Positions 45,159 through 53,372 of a stretch of 64,000 nucleotides of DNA are shown in pieces. The DNA comes from Agromyces protaetiae (lineage in GTDB: Bacteria > Actinomycetota > Actinomycetes > Actinomycetales > Microbacteriaceae): contig NZ_CP133018.1 in the NCBI RefSeq assembly GCF_030866785.1, positions 2,604,001 through 2,668,000 of the forward strand, given 5' to 3'. The notes below the pieces were generated by a model. That model saw only the letters and a program-made list of their open reading frames with translations, was not told the origin of the DNA and searched no databases. Numbering within the stretch: position 1 is the stretch's first letter; every line of letters begins with the position of its first letter. The position numbers and the translations under genes were made by a program.

Positions 45159-46343
45159 ATGCCCCAGCGCGTGATCATCATCGGAGGCGGCATCGTCGGA
45201 CTCGCCGTCGCCGAGCGCGCATCGCGCAACGGCCATGCCGTCACCGTCCTCGAGAAGGAATCCGGGTGGGCCCGGCACCAGACCGGCCGCAACTCGGGCG
45301 TCATCCACGCGGGGCCGTACTATCGCCCCGGATCGCTGAAGGCCCGCATGTGCACCGCGGGCAACCGCTCGATGAAGGCGTTCGCCGACGAGCACGGCGT
45401 GCCGTGGCAGCTCACCGGCAAACTCATCGTCGCGACCGCCGACCGCGAGCTGCCCGCCCTCCGCGAATTGGCCCGCCGCGCCGCGGCGAACGGCGTCCCG
45501 TTCCGGGAGCTCGACGCCGCGGGCGCCGCCGAGTTCGAGCCGAACGTCGCGGCCGTCGCCGCGCTCCGCATCGAGTCGACCGGCATCATCGACTACGGTG
45601 CCGTCAGCCGGAAGCTCGCCGAGCTCGTGGCCGAGCGGGGCGGCGAGCTCCGCCCCTCGACCGAGGTCGTCGGCATCGAGAGCCGGCCCGATCGGGTTGT
45701 GGTGACCACGACGAAGGGCGAGGCGACCGGCGATCTGCTCGTGAACTGCGCGGGCCTCTACAGCGATACCGTCGCGCGCATGGCCGGGCTGCGCCCCCAG
45801 GCCCGGATCGTGCCGTTCCGCGGCGAGTACTTCGAGCTGAGCCCCGAGCGGAGCGACCTTGTCCGCGGACTCATCTACCCCGTGCCCGACCCCGAACTGC
45901 CCTTCCTGGGGGTCCACCTGACGCGCATGATGGACGGCTCGGTCCACGCGGGCCCCAACGCGGTCACGGCCCTCGGTCGTGAAGGCTACTCCTGGCGGGA
46001 CATTAAGCTCGGCGAGGCCGTCAAAGACCTGACGTACGGCGGATTCCTGCGGATGGCCGCGCGCAATGTCGGCGTCGGCGTCACCGAGGTGCGACGTTCG
46101 TTCTCGAAGGCGCTGTTCGCAGCGAGCCTGTCTCGGCTCGTGCCCGGCATCTCGGCGAACGATCTCGTCAAGGCACCCGCGGGGGTCCGCGCCCAGGCGA
46201 TCCGCCGCGACGGCACGCTCGTCGACGACTTCCTCATCGAACGGGCGCCGCGGCAGGTGCACGTGCTGAACGCGCCCTCGCCCGCGGCGACCGCGTCGCT
46301 GGAGATCGCGGCACAGATCTCGGAGACCGCCGGGCTCGAGTGA
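45159..46343 (+). CDS. lhgO: L-2-hydroxyglutarate oxidase
   Basis: A 394-aa FAD enzyme of the DAO fold. FAD binding is shown by VIIIGGGIVGLAVAERAS and a GRNSGVIHAGPYYRPGSLKA segment that is diagnostic for LhgO. The substrate half has FRGEYFELSPERSDLV and FLGVHLTRMMDGSVHAGPNAV. It oxidises L-2-hydroxyglutarate to 2-oxoglutarate and passes electrons to the quinone pool. It starts at ATG 45159 with AGAGGGA ahead. In most genomes it serves metabolite repair or lysine breakdown; here no lysine-degradation genes are near. Instead it lies beside a WbpB-like dehydrogenase whose cofactor recycling may release 2-hydroxyglutarate. Confidence 0.92.
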   Translation: MPQRVIIIGGGIVGLAVAERASRNGHAVTVLEKESGWARHQTGRNSGVIHAGPYYRPGSLKARMCTAGNRSMKAFADEHGVPWQLTGKLIVATADRELPALRELARRAAANGVPFRELDAAGAAEFEPNVAAVAALRIESTGIIDYGAVSRKLAELVAERGGELRPSTEVVGIESRPDRVVVTTTKGEATGDLLVNCAGLYSDTVARMAGLRPQARIVPFRGEYFELSPERSDLVRGLIYPVPDPELPFLGVHLTRMMDGSVHAGPNAVTALGREGYSWRDIKLGEAVKDLTYGGFLRMAARNVGVGVTEVRRSFSKALFAASLSRLVPGISANDLVKAPAGVRAQAIRRDGTLVDDFLIERAPRQVHVLNAPSPAATASLEIAAQISETAGLE

Positions 46344-46359
46344 GCCACCTGGGCCGAGC

Positions 46360-47574
46360 TCAGCGGCGTGGCTGACGGACGAGCCCCTCGAGCGTCGTGA
46401 GGTGCGCCTCGGCGACGCGCTCGATCGCGAAGTGGTCCTCGACGAACCGCTGCGCCTTCGCGGACACGCGCTCGCGGGCGTTCGGGTCTTCAAGGATGCC
46501 GAGCACAACCTCGGCGAGCGCATCGGGATCGGCCTTTTCCTCGCTCGCGCTCACGAACGGCACGATGAAGAGCTGCTCCCCATCGTCGATCCGGAACTCG
46601 AGGAAGTTGTCGGGCCGCACAGCCGCGGCTACCGGAGTGCCTGCGGCGAGGGCTTCGAGGCTCGCGGTACCGAACCCCTCGCCTTCGAGCTCGTGCACCT
46701 CAAGGTCCGCCGCTGCCAGCAGATCAGGGATCTCGCGCTGCGGTCGGGCGCCGAGCGTCACAATCGCGTGCTCCACGCCCAGGCGTTCGGCGAGCTTCAG
46801 GAACTCGTCGTGATAAATGCCACCGACCACGACGACCCGAGCCTCCGGCGAGCGTTCGAGGATCCCCGGCAGGGCGTGCACGAGCGCGATGCGGCTGCGC
46901 TGCGGGATCACATGCCCCACCGAGAGGATCAGCGGCTGGGTGGGCAGCCCGAGCCTCGAGCGAGCAGCCTCACCGTCGCCGCCTCGCATGACGGTCGGGT
47001 CGACGCCTACGGGGATCGCGACGGTCCCGCTGATCGAGCGCCGGTACCGCTTCCGGATGTATCGGTCCATTAACACGTCCATCACGACGACCTTCGGTCG
47101 GTGCAACCGCATGAGCGGGGCCACGAGCAGGGTGTCGGCCATCGCGTACACCGCCGAGTTGAAGCGGCTAAGCGGACTCTCGAGCCTCGTGTGCACGCTG
47201 AGCAGCGTCGGCACGCGCCGCGACCTCGCCCACCAACCGGTGAGCCAGGTGAGATCGAAGAACTGCCCATGCTGGTGGATCACGTCGGGCGCGAACTCGT
47301 CGAGGAGCGTGAACACCCGGCGCTTCACGCGCGGCGAGATCGTGAAGCCGATGTCGAAGTTCGCGGCGAATCGCGTCTTCGGCAGCGTCCACGCGGGAAT
47401 CCGGTTGATCCGGAACCCATCGCGTTCCTCGACGGCCGGCGCGTTCTGATACATCGCGGTCAGCACAAGCACCTCGTGCCCGGCGGCCGCGTAGGCCCGC
47501 GCGAGGTGGTCGGCGAGATGCGACGACCCGCCCGGCCGTGGAGGGAAGAAGTTGTTGACGACGGCGATTCTCAT
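46360..47574 (-). CDS. Glycosyltransferase family 4
   Basis: A 404-aa GT-B enzyme. The N-domain opens with MRIAVVNNFFPPRPGGSSHL (glycine loop for acceptor). The C-domain carries the donor motif of retaining GT4 enzymes, the E-x7-E pair around HELEGEGFGTASLEALAAG. It probably adds a mannose-, glucose- or GlcNAc-type residue from a nucleotide sugar on the cytoplasmic face. The start ATG has GGAG five bases upstream. It is convergent with lhgO and runs in the same direction as the next membrane gene, 21 bases from that gene's stop. Confidence 0.9.
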   Translation of the reverse strand: MRIAVVNNFFPPRPGGSSHLADHLARAYAAAGHEVLVLTAMYQNAPAVEERDGFRINRIPAWTLPKTRFAANFDIGFTISPRVKRRVFTLLDEFAPDVIHQHGQFFDLTWLTGWWARSRRVPTLLSVHTRLESPLSRFNSAVYAMADTLLVAPLMRLHRPKVVVMDVLMDRYIRKRYRRSISGTVAIPVGVDPTVMRGGDGEAARSRLGLPTQPLILSVGHVIPQRSRIALVHALPGILERSPEARVVVVGGIYHDEFLKLAERLGVEHAIVTLGARPQREIPDLLAAADLEVHELEGEGFGTASLEALAAGTPVAAAVRPDNFLEFRIDDGEQLFIVPFVSASEEKADPDALAEVVLGILEDPNARERVSAKAQRFVEDHFAIERVAEAHLTTLEGLVRQPRR

Positions 47575-47595
47575 GAGCGCTCCACGTACTTTCGG

Positions 47596-48984
47596 TCAGA
47601 GCCCGATTGCCGTCATCACGCCGACTACGCCAAGCGCGGCGAAGACAAGCCTGACGCGACGCTGCTTCACGACACAGAGCAGAAGCAGCACGATGAGCGC
47701 GGCGAACGGCATGGAATAGCGTGAGGCGATCGGATGGTCGATACCGAAGTTCAGCGCATTCGAAACGCGGAGCGCCACCGGGTACAAGACCAGGGTGATC
47801 AGCGTGCCGACGACGACGAGATATGTCGCGTCGATCGAAAGCGTACCGGTTGGCCGGCGCGGTACCTCGGACAGGGCACGAACTGCGCTTCGGCGCTGGA
47901 AGTCGGCGGCGATCGCAGTGTACAGGAGCGCACCGAACACAGCCACCGTGATCCAAAGCGGCAGTCCGATCGCGACGCTTCTGAGCAAGCGCGAGTAGAA
48001 CTCGGGGCCCGAGGGCATGGCGTAGCTCCAGTCGATCCAGGGAGTGTGCAGCGCGAGGAGTTCCTGAACGGCACCGATTCCAATCGTCGACCACCCTGAG
48101 AACTGATACGGGCCGTACACCTCAGCGTTGGTGACCGTCGCGGTCGCCGAAATGTACCTCCCCCACAGCACCACAGGGAGCAGCACGATCGCGGCGAGCA
48201 CGATGAGCTGCCAGAGCTTCGGCGACCATCGCTCGGCCGTCGTCCAACCGCGCTTGTTCGCGATCCAGATCACGAGGACTGCGAACAGGAATCCGCCGAG
48301 CACGAGCGAGTTCACGACCGCCGTGGTCGCCGCGAACACCGCGGCCAGCGCGAGCCAGGTGAATCCCCGCCCGCGTCGGATCCAGAGCAAGCCCGTTCCG
48401 CCGACGAGTGCGCCCGCGAGGATGGATGTGGCGTTCGGCGTGATCATGCCGCCCATGACGGTGATGCTGGTCGCAGAGACAGGGAGCGACACAGCCGCGA
48501 TGAGACCGAGCCGCCGCTGCCCGAGCACGAACGCGAAGACGCCCATCACGATGACACCCAGAGTCATCAGCAGCGCGCTGAACACACGGTAGACCGTGAT
48601 GTCGTGCAGCTCGAACCCGAGCGAGTCCACGACCCATCTGAATCCCTCGGCACCGAGGAAGTAGGTCGGATAGTGAATGTACCCAGTCGTGAACTCGCCC
48701 GAGGTAACGTCGCGGACGTCGAGCGCGGGATCGCCGCACCCGTGGACGAGTCCGCCGGCCTCATGGCCGATGCCGCACGCCCACTCGTCCACGACGTCTT
48801 CTTCGTAGAGGGCGCCGCGGAACGAAAGCTCGCCTTCGTGGATCTTGAGCTGGGTATCGAGGTGGACGTGCTCGTCGAGGACGGAAAGAGGATGATCGTC
48901 GGCCGCGAGGGTCACCATCGCATAGCCGAAGATGAGCACGATCACGGTCGCCACTGCGACGCAGAGCCCGGTGGCTCGCTTCAT
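47596..48984 (-). CDS. DUF2142-like polytopic membrane protein
   Basis: A 462-aa protein with one N-terminal helix, an extracytoplasmic loop (VLDEHVHLDTQLKIHEGELS, with cysteines at WACGIGH and VHGCGDP), then about nine helices. The acidic-histidine LDEHVHLD motif after the first helix matches the position of DUF2142's SPDEPAH, so I place it as a divergent GT-C-like member. I chose ATG 48984: the frame is open to 49095 (and beyond), but the third-base GC bias falls there, so the extra 37 codons look non-coding. The ribosome site is poor. The substrate is unknown. Confidence 0.72.
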   Translation of the reverse strand: MKRATGLCVAVATVIVLIFGYAMVTLAADDHPLSVLDEHVHLDTQLKIHEGELSFRGALYEEDVVDEWACGIGHEAGGLVHGCGDPALDVRDVTSGEFTTGYIHYPTYFLGAEGFRWVVDSLGFELHDITVYRVFSALLMTLGVIVMGVFAFVLGQRRLGLIAAVSLPVSATSITVMGGMITPNATSILAGALVGGTGLLWIRRGRGFTWLALAAVFAATTAVVNSLVLGGFLFAVLVIWIANKRGWTTAERWSPKLWQLIVLAAIVLLPVVLWGRYISATATVTNAEVYGPYQFSGWSTIGIGAVQELLALHTPWIDWSYAMPSGPEFYSRLLRSVAIGLPLWITVAVFGALLYTAIAADFQRRSAVRALSEVPRRPTGTLSIDATYLVVVGTLITLVLYPVALRVSNALNFGIDHPIASRYSMPFAALIVLLLLCVVKQRRVRLVFAALGVVGVMTAIGL

Positions 48985-49123
48985 CACCCATTCGCGCGGC
49001 GCGCGCAAACCATCCAACTCGCGACCATCTCCCAGATCAGTTGTGGCTGCTCGGATCGCGGGCAGCCTGACGCCGCGAATGCGGGCCCGGATCATGCTAT
49101 CCGACGCGCCGCCGCGAACCGAT

Positions 49124-51364
49124 TCAGTAGATGACCGCTCCCCCCTGCGCCGTCCACCTGATCGACCCGAAGTCGAAACCTTGAGTGCAGGGACCCCCCG
49201 CGCCGCTGCACGCCATCGCCGTGGCGGGGAAGCCGAGATGACCCGCTGCTCCGCCGCGGGAGAAGTACGCGGTGCGGATGTCACCCGTGACCGCCTGCGC
49301 CGCGCCGCCGTTCTTGGCGAAAAGTGAGCCGTTGATGAACGCCTGCCCGTGACCACCGCCGTTCTGCGGGATCACTATTGAGTCGCTCGTGCTCGCACCG
49401 AGCACGCCGGCGGGCCCGCCCGCGGCAGCGTACGCTTCGAAGAACTGCGCAGTGGTCACGCGGGCGACGTCGCCCGGCATCGAGAACACCGTGCCACCCG
49501 CGAACGCCTGCGAGCAGCCGCCCCCGGCGAGGCCGCAGGTCTCGGCTCCAGTCGGCCAGCCCAGCGGTCCAGCTGCGCCGCCAGACGCGAAGTACCGCGT
49601 GCGGATCGCGCCCGAGACCGCGAAGGTACCGGAGCTCGACGAGTACACCGAGCCATTCTGGTAGGCACGGGCGACGCCGCCGATGCCCTCGCGCACGAAG
49701 AGGTATCCGCTCGTCGGCGCACCCAGCTTGCCGGCACCGCCGGCGGCGGTGTATGCCTCGTCGATCTGTGGCGACGACCAGGAGGCACCTTCGGGCGCTG
49801 TCCGGAGGATCGCGTTCTGGAACCGCTGCGTGCACACGTTGCCCGAGCACTCTTGCTCGGCGATCGGCCAGCCGAAGGAACCGGTCGCGCCACCGAACGA
49901 GAAGTAGTAGCTCCGCATCGCGCCGAGCACCGAGTACGCATCCCCGCCGGCGCGCTGGTACACGGAGCCGTCGGAGAAGGCCTGCCCGGTGCCTCCACTC
50001 ATGGCGATCGGGTTGCTCGCCGGCCAGCCGAGCGCGCCCGTCGCGTTGCCCCGGCTGGCGTAGTAACGCTCGAATCCGAGCACCGCCCAGGTGCCGGACC
50101 TCGACGAGTAGATCGCACCAGCCTGGAACGACTGGCCGGAGCCTCCGCCCTTGACCGTCGACGTGCTCAACTCGGCGGTCGGCCAGCCCAAGGGCCCGGC
50201 CGCACCGGCGTACGCCCAGTAGGTGTCGCGAATCGGTACATCGACCCGGAACGTGCCGAACCCGGAGGTGTATACGGAGCCGCCCTGGAACACCTGACCC
50301 GCGCCGCCGCCCTGCGCCGTGATCTGCTGGGTGGAGCTCGTCGGGTACCTCAGTGGGCCCGCCGCGCCGCGCCGCGCGAAGTAGTAGTCCTTGATCGGGC
50401 CGATGACGTACTGTGCCCCGGTCGCACTGGTCCAGTAGATGGAGCCGTTCGCGAACGCTTGACCGAGACCGCCGCCATGCTCGGCAATCGTGATGAATCC
50501 GCTCGTCGCCGCGCCGAGGACCCCGCTGGCGCCGCCGGTGGCATTCCACAACGCGGTGATCTCGTTGGCGCCCGGCATCGTGGTGGGCCCAAACCAGTTG
50601 TTGTAGAACACCCAGAAGTTGCGGTTGCCGTACGCGCTGCAGCCGTCGCCGGTTCCGCCGATGTTCGCGAGCGCCGCGGCGTTCGGCGTGTAGGGCGTGT
50701 AGTAGTAGAGCGCGGCCGTCGCACGGTTCTTGATGTGCACGCCCTTGGTGCCGCAGGCGGCGTTCGGGTGGTACCGGACCTGGTTGACCTGGCCCACCTT
50801 GATCGAGGTGAACGAGCCGGCGGGGTTGGTGTACCAGGTCAGCTGACGGCCGGCGGCGAAGATCTGGTTGAAGAAGCCGTAGTACGTCGAGTCGCAGGAG
50901 GACGTGTCCGGGCAGCCGTAACCCATCGCCTTCCGCATCACACCGTCTGACGGTGCGCGGTTGGTGACGAGGCTCTGCTCTTTCTGCAGCGTCACCAGGA
51001 TCACCTTCGCGCTGAGGTTGCAGGCCTGCTGCACCTTGAAGATGATCCGGGCAGCCGACTCGTTCGCGGCGCCGTGATACGTCGAGCAGGTGCCGAACGA
51101 CCAGGTACGGGTCGGCGTCGCGGTCCGATACGCCGCGAGGCAGTTCGCGTTGTCGCATCGTCCGCCGACGGCGCTCTCGAGGAAGCGCTGGATCTCCGCC
51201 TCCGACATCGCCGAACCGTTGTAGAAGTTCGCGTCGGAGATGATCGCGCCGGGGTCGAAGTCAGCGCCGGAGAGCGCTTGCGCCGGAGCGGCGGCCGTTC
51301 CGACGATCGACGCCGAGATCGCGACCAGCGCGACGGCGAGAGCGCCCACGAGTCGTTGCCACAT
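49124..51364 (-). CDS. Secreted protein: lysozyme-like N-domain plus nine LGFP repeats
   Basis: A 746-aa exported protein. The signal peptide (residues 1-~31) ends PAQA. Residues ~33-260 resemble a lysozyme/transglycosylase-like domain: LQKEQSLVTNRAPSD holds a candidate catalytic Glu, and four or more cysteines could form disulphides. From ~265 to the end I count nine LGFP-type repeats of about 54 residues, each with a [Y/F]xxxGGAxGxLGxPT core (for example GGAAGHLGFPATA). LGFP repeats tether proteins to the wall polymer in corynebacteria. In this locus it may trim or bind the peptidoglycan to which the glycan attaches. The start ATG has GGGGGA nine bases upstream; TATAGT at 51441-51446 may be its -10. 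Confidence 0.86.
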   Translation of the reverse strand: MWQRLVGALAVALVAISASIVGTAAAPAQALSGADFDPGAIISDANFYNGSAMSEAEIQRFLESAVGGRCDNANCLAAYRTATPTRTWSFGTCSTYHGAANESAARIIFKVQQACNLSAKVILVTLQKEQSLVTNRAPSDGVMRKAMGYGCPDTSSCDSTYYGFFNQIFAAGRQLTWYTNPAGSFTSIKVGQVNQVRYHPNAACGTKGVHIKNRATAALYYYTPYTPNAAALANIGGTGDGCSAYGNRNFWVFYNNWFGPTTMPGANEITALWNATGGASGVLGAATSGFITIAEHGGGLGQAFANGSIYWTSATGAQYVIGPIKDYYFARRGAAGPLRYPTSSTQQITAQGGGAGQVFQGGSVYTSGFGTFRVDVPIRDTYWAYAGAAGPLGWPTAELSTSTVKGGGSGQSFQAGAIYSSRSGTWAVLGFERYYASRGNATGALGWPASNPIAMSGGTGQAFSDGSVYQRAGGDAYSVLGAMRSYYFSFGGATGSFGWPIAEQECSGNVCTQRFQNAILRTAPEGASWSSPQIDEAYTAAGGAGKLGAPTSGYLFVREGIGGVARAYQNGSVYSSSSGTFAVSGAIRTRYFASGGAAGPLGWPTGAETCGLAGGGCSQAFAGGTVFSMPGDVARVTTAQFFEAYAAAGGPAGVLGASTSDSIVIPQNGGGHGQAFINGSLFAKNGGAAQAVTGDIRTAYFSRGGAAGHLGFPATAMACSGAGGPCTQGFDFGSIRWTAQGGAVIY

Positions 51365-51440
51365 GAGTACGCCGTCCCCCCGGTTCGATTGACACGCCGG
51401 AGGCGACCGTAGTCACCCGTCTCAACCCCCGGATGTCGCC

Positions 51441-51446
51441 ACTATA
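51441..51446 (-). promoter_or_regulatory. Candidate -10 for LGFP-repeat gene
   Basis: TATAGT on the minus strand overlaps the stop of the upstream GT gene and lies 76 bases before the LGFP-gene ATG. The -35 is weak. Confidence 0.4.
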
Positions 51447-53259
51447 CCGATGTAGCGGCTACCGCCTCGATTATCCGTGCCATCGCCGGAGAATTTCCCT
51501 CCGAAAACCGTCGCGCCGAGTGACGTCCGTTGTCGGCGAGCTCGCGGCGGATCTCACCGTCGGAGAGCACCGAGTCGAGCGCGATGCGCAACGGGTCGGA
51601 CTCCCCGTCGACGGGTGTGAGCGCGTTGTATCCATCGAGCACTTCGTAGCGCAGATGGTCGTTCGCGCCGGCGATGACCGCAGCACCGCCGGCCATGAAT
51701 GCAAACACCGAGAGCGGCTGTTCCTCGACGAGGGACGAAACGATCACCCCAGGCCGTTCCTCCGCAATCCGCGCGAGCACCTCGTCGTCGACCCGATTCG
51801 TGCGCAGGTGGGTGACCCGAGCGCCGTGCAGGTCGGCGACGTCGTCGACGACCTCGCACCACCCCCCGTCGCCGACACAGCACACCCGCGAGGCATCCGG
51901 TTCGCCGACCGCCTCGAACGGGGCGACGGTCAGCGCGGGCACCAATCGGTGCGCGACCTCCCACGCCGCCTCGGCGCGCACCTGGTCCGCAGTCCAGCGG
52001 TTCGGGGCCACATAGTCGAACTCGGGACGGTACCCGGCCACGATCCGTGCCTGCAGCGCCGGGTCGTCGCCGTGTGTCAGCGTCTCCATGCCAGGCAGCA
52101 GATACAGCGGCTTGCCCCGGTGCAGCGACGACACCCATACGGTCTCGGCGACACGCCGGTCGGTCGCGATCTTGACGCTCTCACGCTCGGCGAGCTCGGC
52201 GACGATCGCCTCGTCGGCGAGATCCTCGGTATCCGAGGTGTGCACCCGCGCGTCGTACCCGAGCGCGACCATCGCGTCGGCCTGCTCATGCACGTATCGC
52301 GCCCAGAGCGGCTCGGCACGCGTGGACACGACATAGTCGAGCGCGGGCCGCGCCTCGAGGCGCCGGGTGAGGAAGAGCTGCTGCCAGCGCCGCCAGAAGT
52401 ACCGCATCGACGCGAGCTCACGCGCCCCCTGGCTGTAGCCCCGAGTCGCGGATTCGTGGTGCACGAGCAGCGCGGCGGGCTCGTAGTAGCAACGAACGCC
52501 CGACTGCCACGCTCGCAACCCGTAGTCGACGTCTTCGAATCCGAGCCAGAACTGCTCGTCGAGCCCGCCGAGTTCGTCGTACACCGGCTTCTTGATGTAG
52601 ACGCACGCACCCGAGATCGACCGGTTGTACCCGGGCACGTTCGCGGAGGGGCGGGTCGCTGGCGAGCCGACATGGAAGTGGCCGAACCACTGCGGCGCGA
52701 GCACTCGCGCATAGTACGTACCCGCGTACTGGATGCGCCCGTCGGGATAGACGAGCTTGGGCGAGACCATGCCGATGCGCTCGCTCGAATAGGCGCGCGC
52801 TTGCAGGGCGTCGAGCCAGCCCGCCTTGGCGACGATGTCACTGTTCAGCAGGACGATGTCGTACCTCGCCTCGCGCATGCCGACGTTGACGTTCCCCGCG
52901 AAGCCGAGCCGCCGGTCTTTCAGGATGACGCGCGTCCGTTCGTCCTGCAGCTCGAGGAGGCGACGCGTGTTCTCGGGTTCGATGTAGTCGTCGACGATGA
53001 GGACCTCGTACTCGAACCCCGCGCAAGTCTCGCGAATCGAGGCGAGACACGCCGTGAGATACGGCAGGTCGTTGTAGCTCGGGATCACGATGCTCACGGG
53101 TCGACGATCTTCGAACGCCGGAGGCGTGCCAAGACCGGCCGTGTTCTGCCGGTAGAGCTGCTCGACGTTCGCGGCGCCGAGTCGCTGCCGGGCGCCCTCG
53201 GGGAGTCGGCGGACGACGCGGCGGGCCACGGGCCCCAGTAGCTTGCGTGCGGACGGCAT
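51442..53259 (-). CDS. Two-domain glycosyltransferase: GT2 N-half, GT4-like C-half
   Basis: A 605-aa protein. Residues ~50-300 are a GT2 domain: VSIVIPSYNDLPYLTACLAS, IVLLNSDIVAKAGWLDAL, and the acceptor motif FWLGFEDVDYGLRAWQSG, resembling WsaF/rhamnan-type rhamnosyltransferases. Residues ~320-605 look like a GT-B C-terminal half (HLRTNRVDDEVLARIAEERPG, AGGAAVIAGANDHLRYEVLDG). The fusion could add two residues in turn, or the second half may be a non-catalytic binding module. The start ATG has GAGG six bases upstream. It is divergent from no gene; the GT4 645-aa gene lies upstream in the same direction. Confidence 0.83.
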   Translation of the reverse strand: MPSARKLLGPVARRVVRRLPEGARQRLGAANVEQLYRQNTAGLGTPPAFEDRRPVSIVIPSYNDLPYLTACLASIRETCAGFEYEVLIVDDYIEPENTRRLLELQDERTRVILKDRRLGFAGNVNVGMREARYDIVLLNSDIVAKAGWLDALQARAYSSERIGMVSPKLVYPDGRIQYAGTYYARVLAPQWFGHFHVGSPATRPSANVPGYNRSISGACVYIKKPVYDELGGLDEQFWLGFEDVDYGLRAWQSGVRCYYEPAALLVHHESATRGYSQGARELASMRYFWRRWQQLFLTRRLEARPALDYVVSTRAEPLWARYVHEQADAMVALGYDARVHTSDTEDLADEAIVAELAERESVKIATDRRVAETVWVSSLHRGKPLYLLPGMETLTHGDDPALQARIVAGYRPEFDYVAPNRWTADQVRAEAAWEVAHRLVPALTVAPFEAVGEPDASRVCCVGDGGWCEVVDDVADLHGARVTHLRTNRVDDEVLARIAEERPGVIVSSLVEEQPLSVFAFMAGGAAVIAGANDHLRYEVLDGYNALTPVDGESDPLRIALDSVLSDGEIRRELADNGRHSARRFSEGNSPAMARIIEAVAATSV

Positions 53260-53372
53260 GATCTCCCTCGGGGCGGCTGCGGGTGCCCTACATGGTATCC
53301 AGATGGATGCTCCACCGGGACGGCGCCCGATCTGGGAGGTCCGAGGTCCGACGCGTGCGCACCCGACCGGTG

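Noticed and set aside
48985..49123. N-terminal extension of the DUF2142-like gene to ATG 49095
   Set aside because: Third-codon-position GC drops in this stretch and the membrane helix expected at the N-terminus starts after 48984, so I treat it as leader or intergenic DNA.
49250..50580. Regular DNA periodicity of about 160 bases
   Set aside because: It is explained by the protein-level LGFP repeats of the secreted protein, not by a noncoding repeat array.
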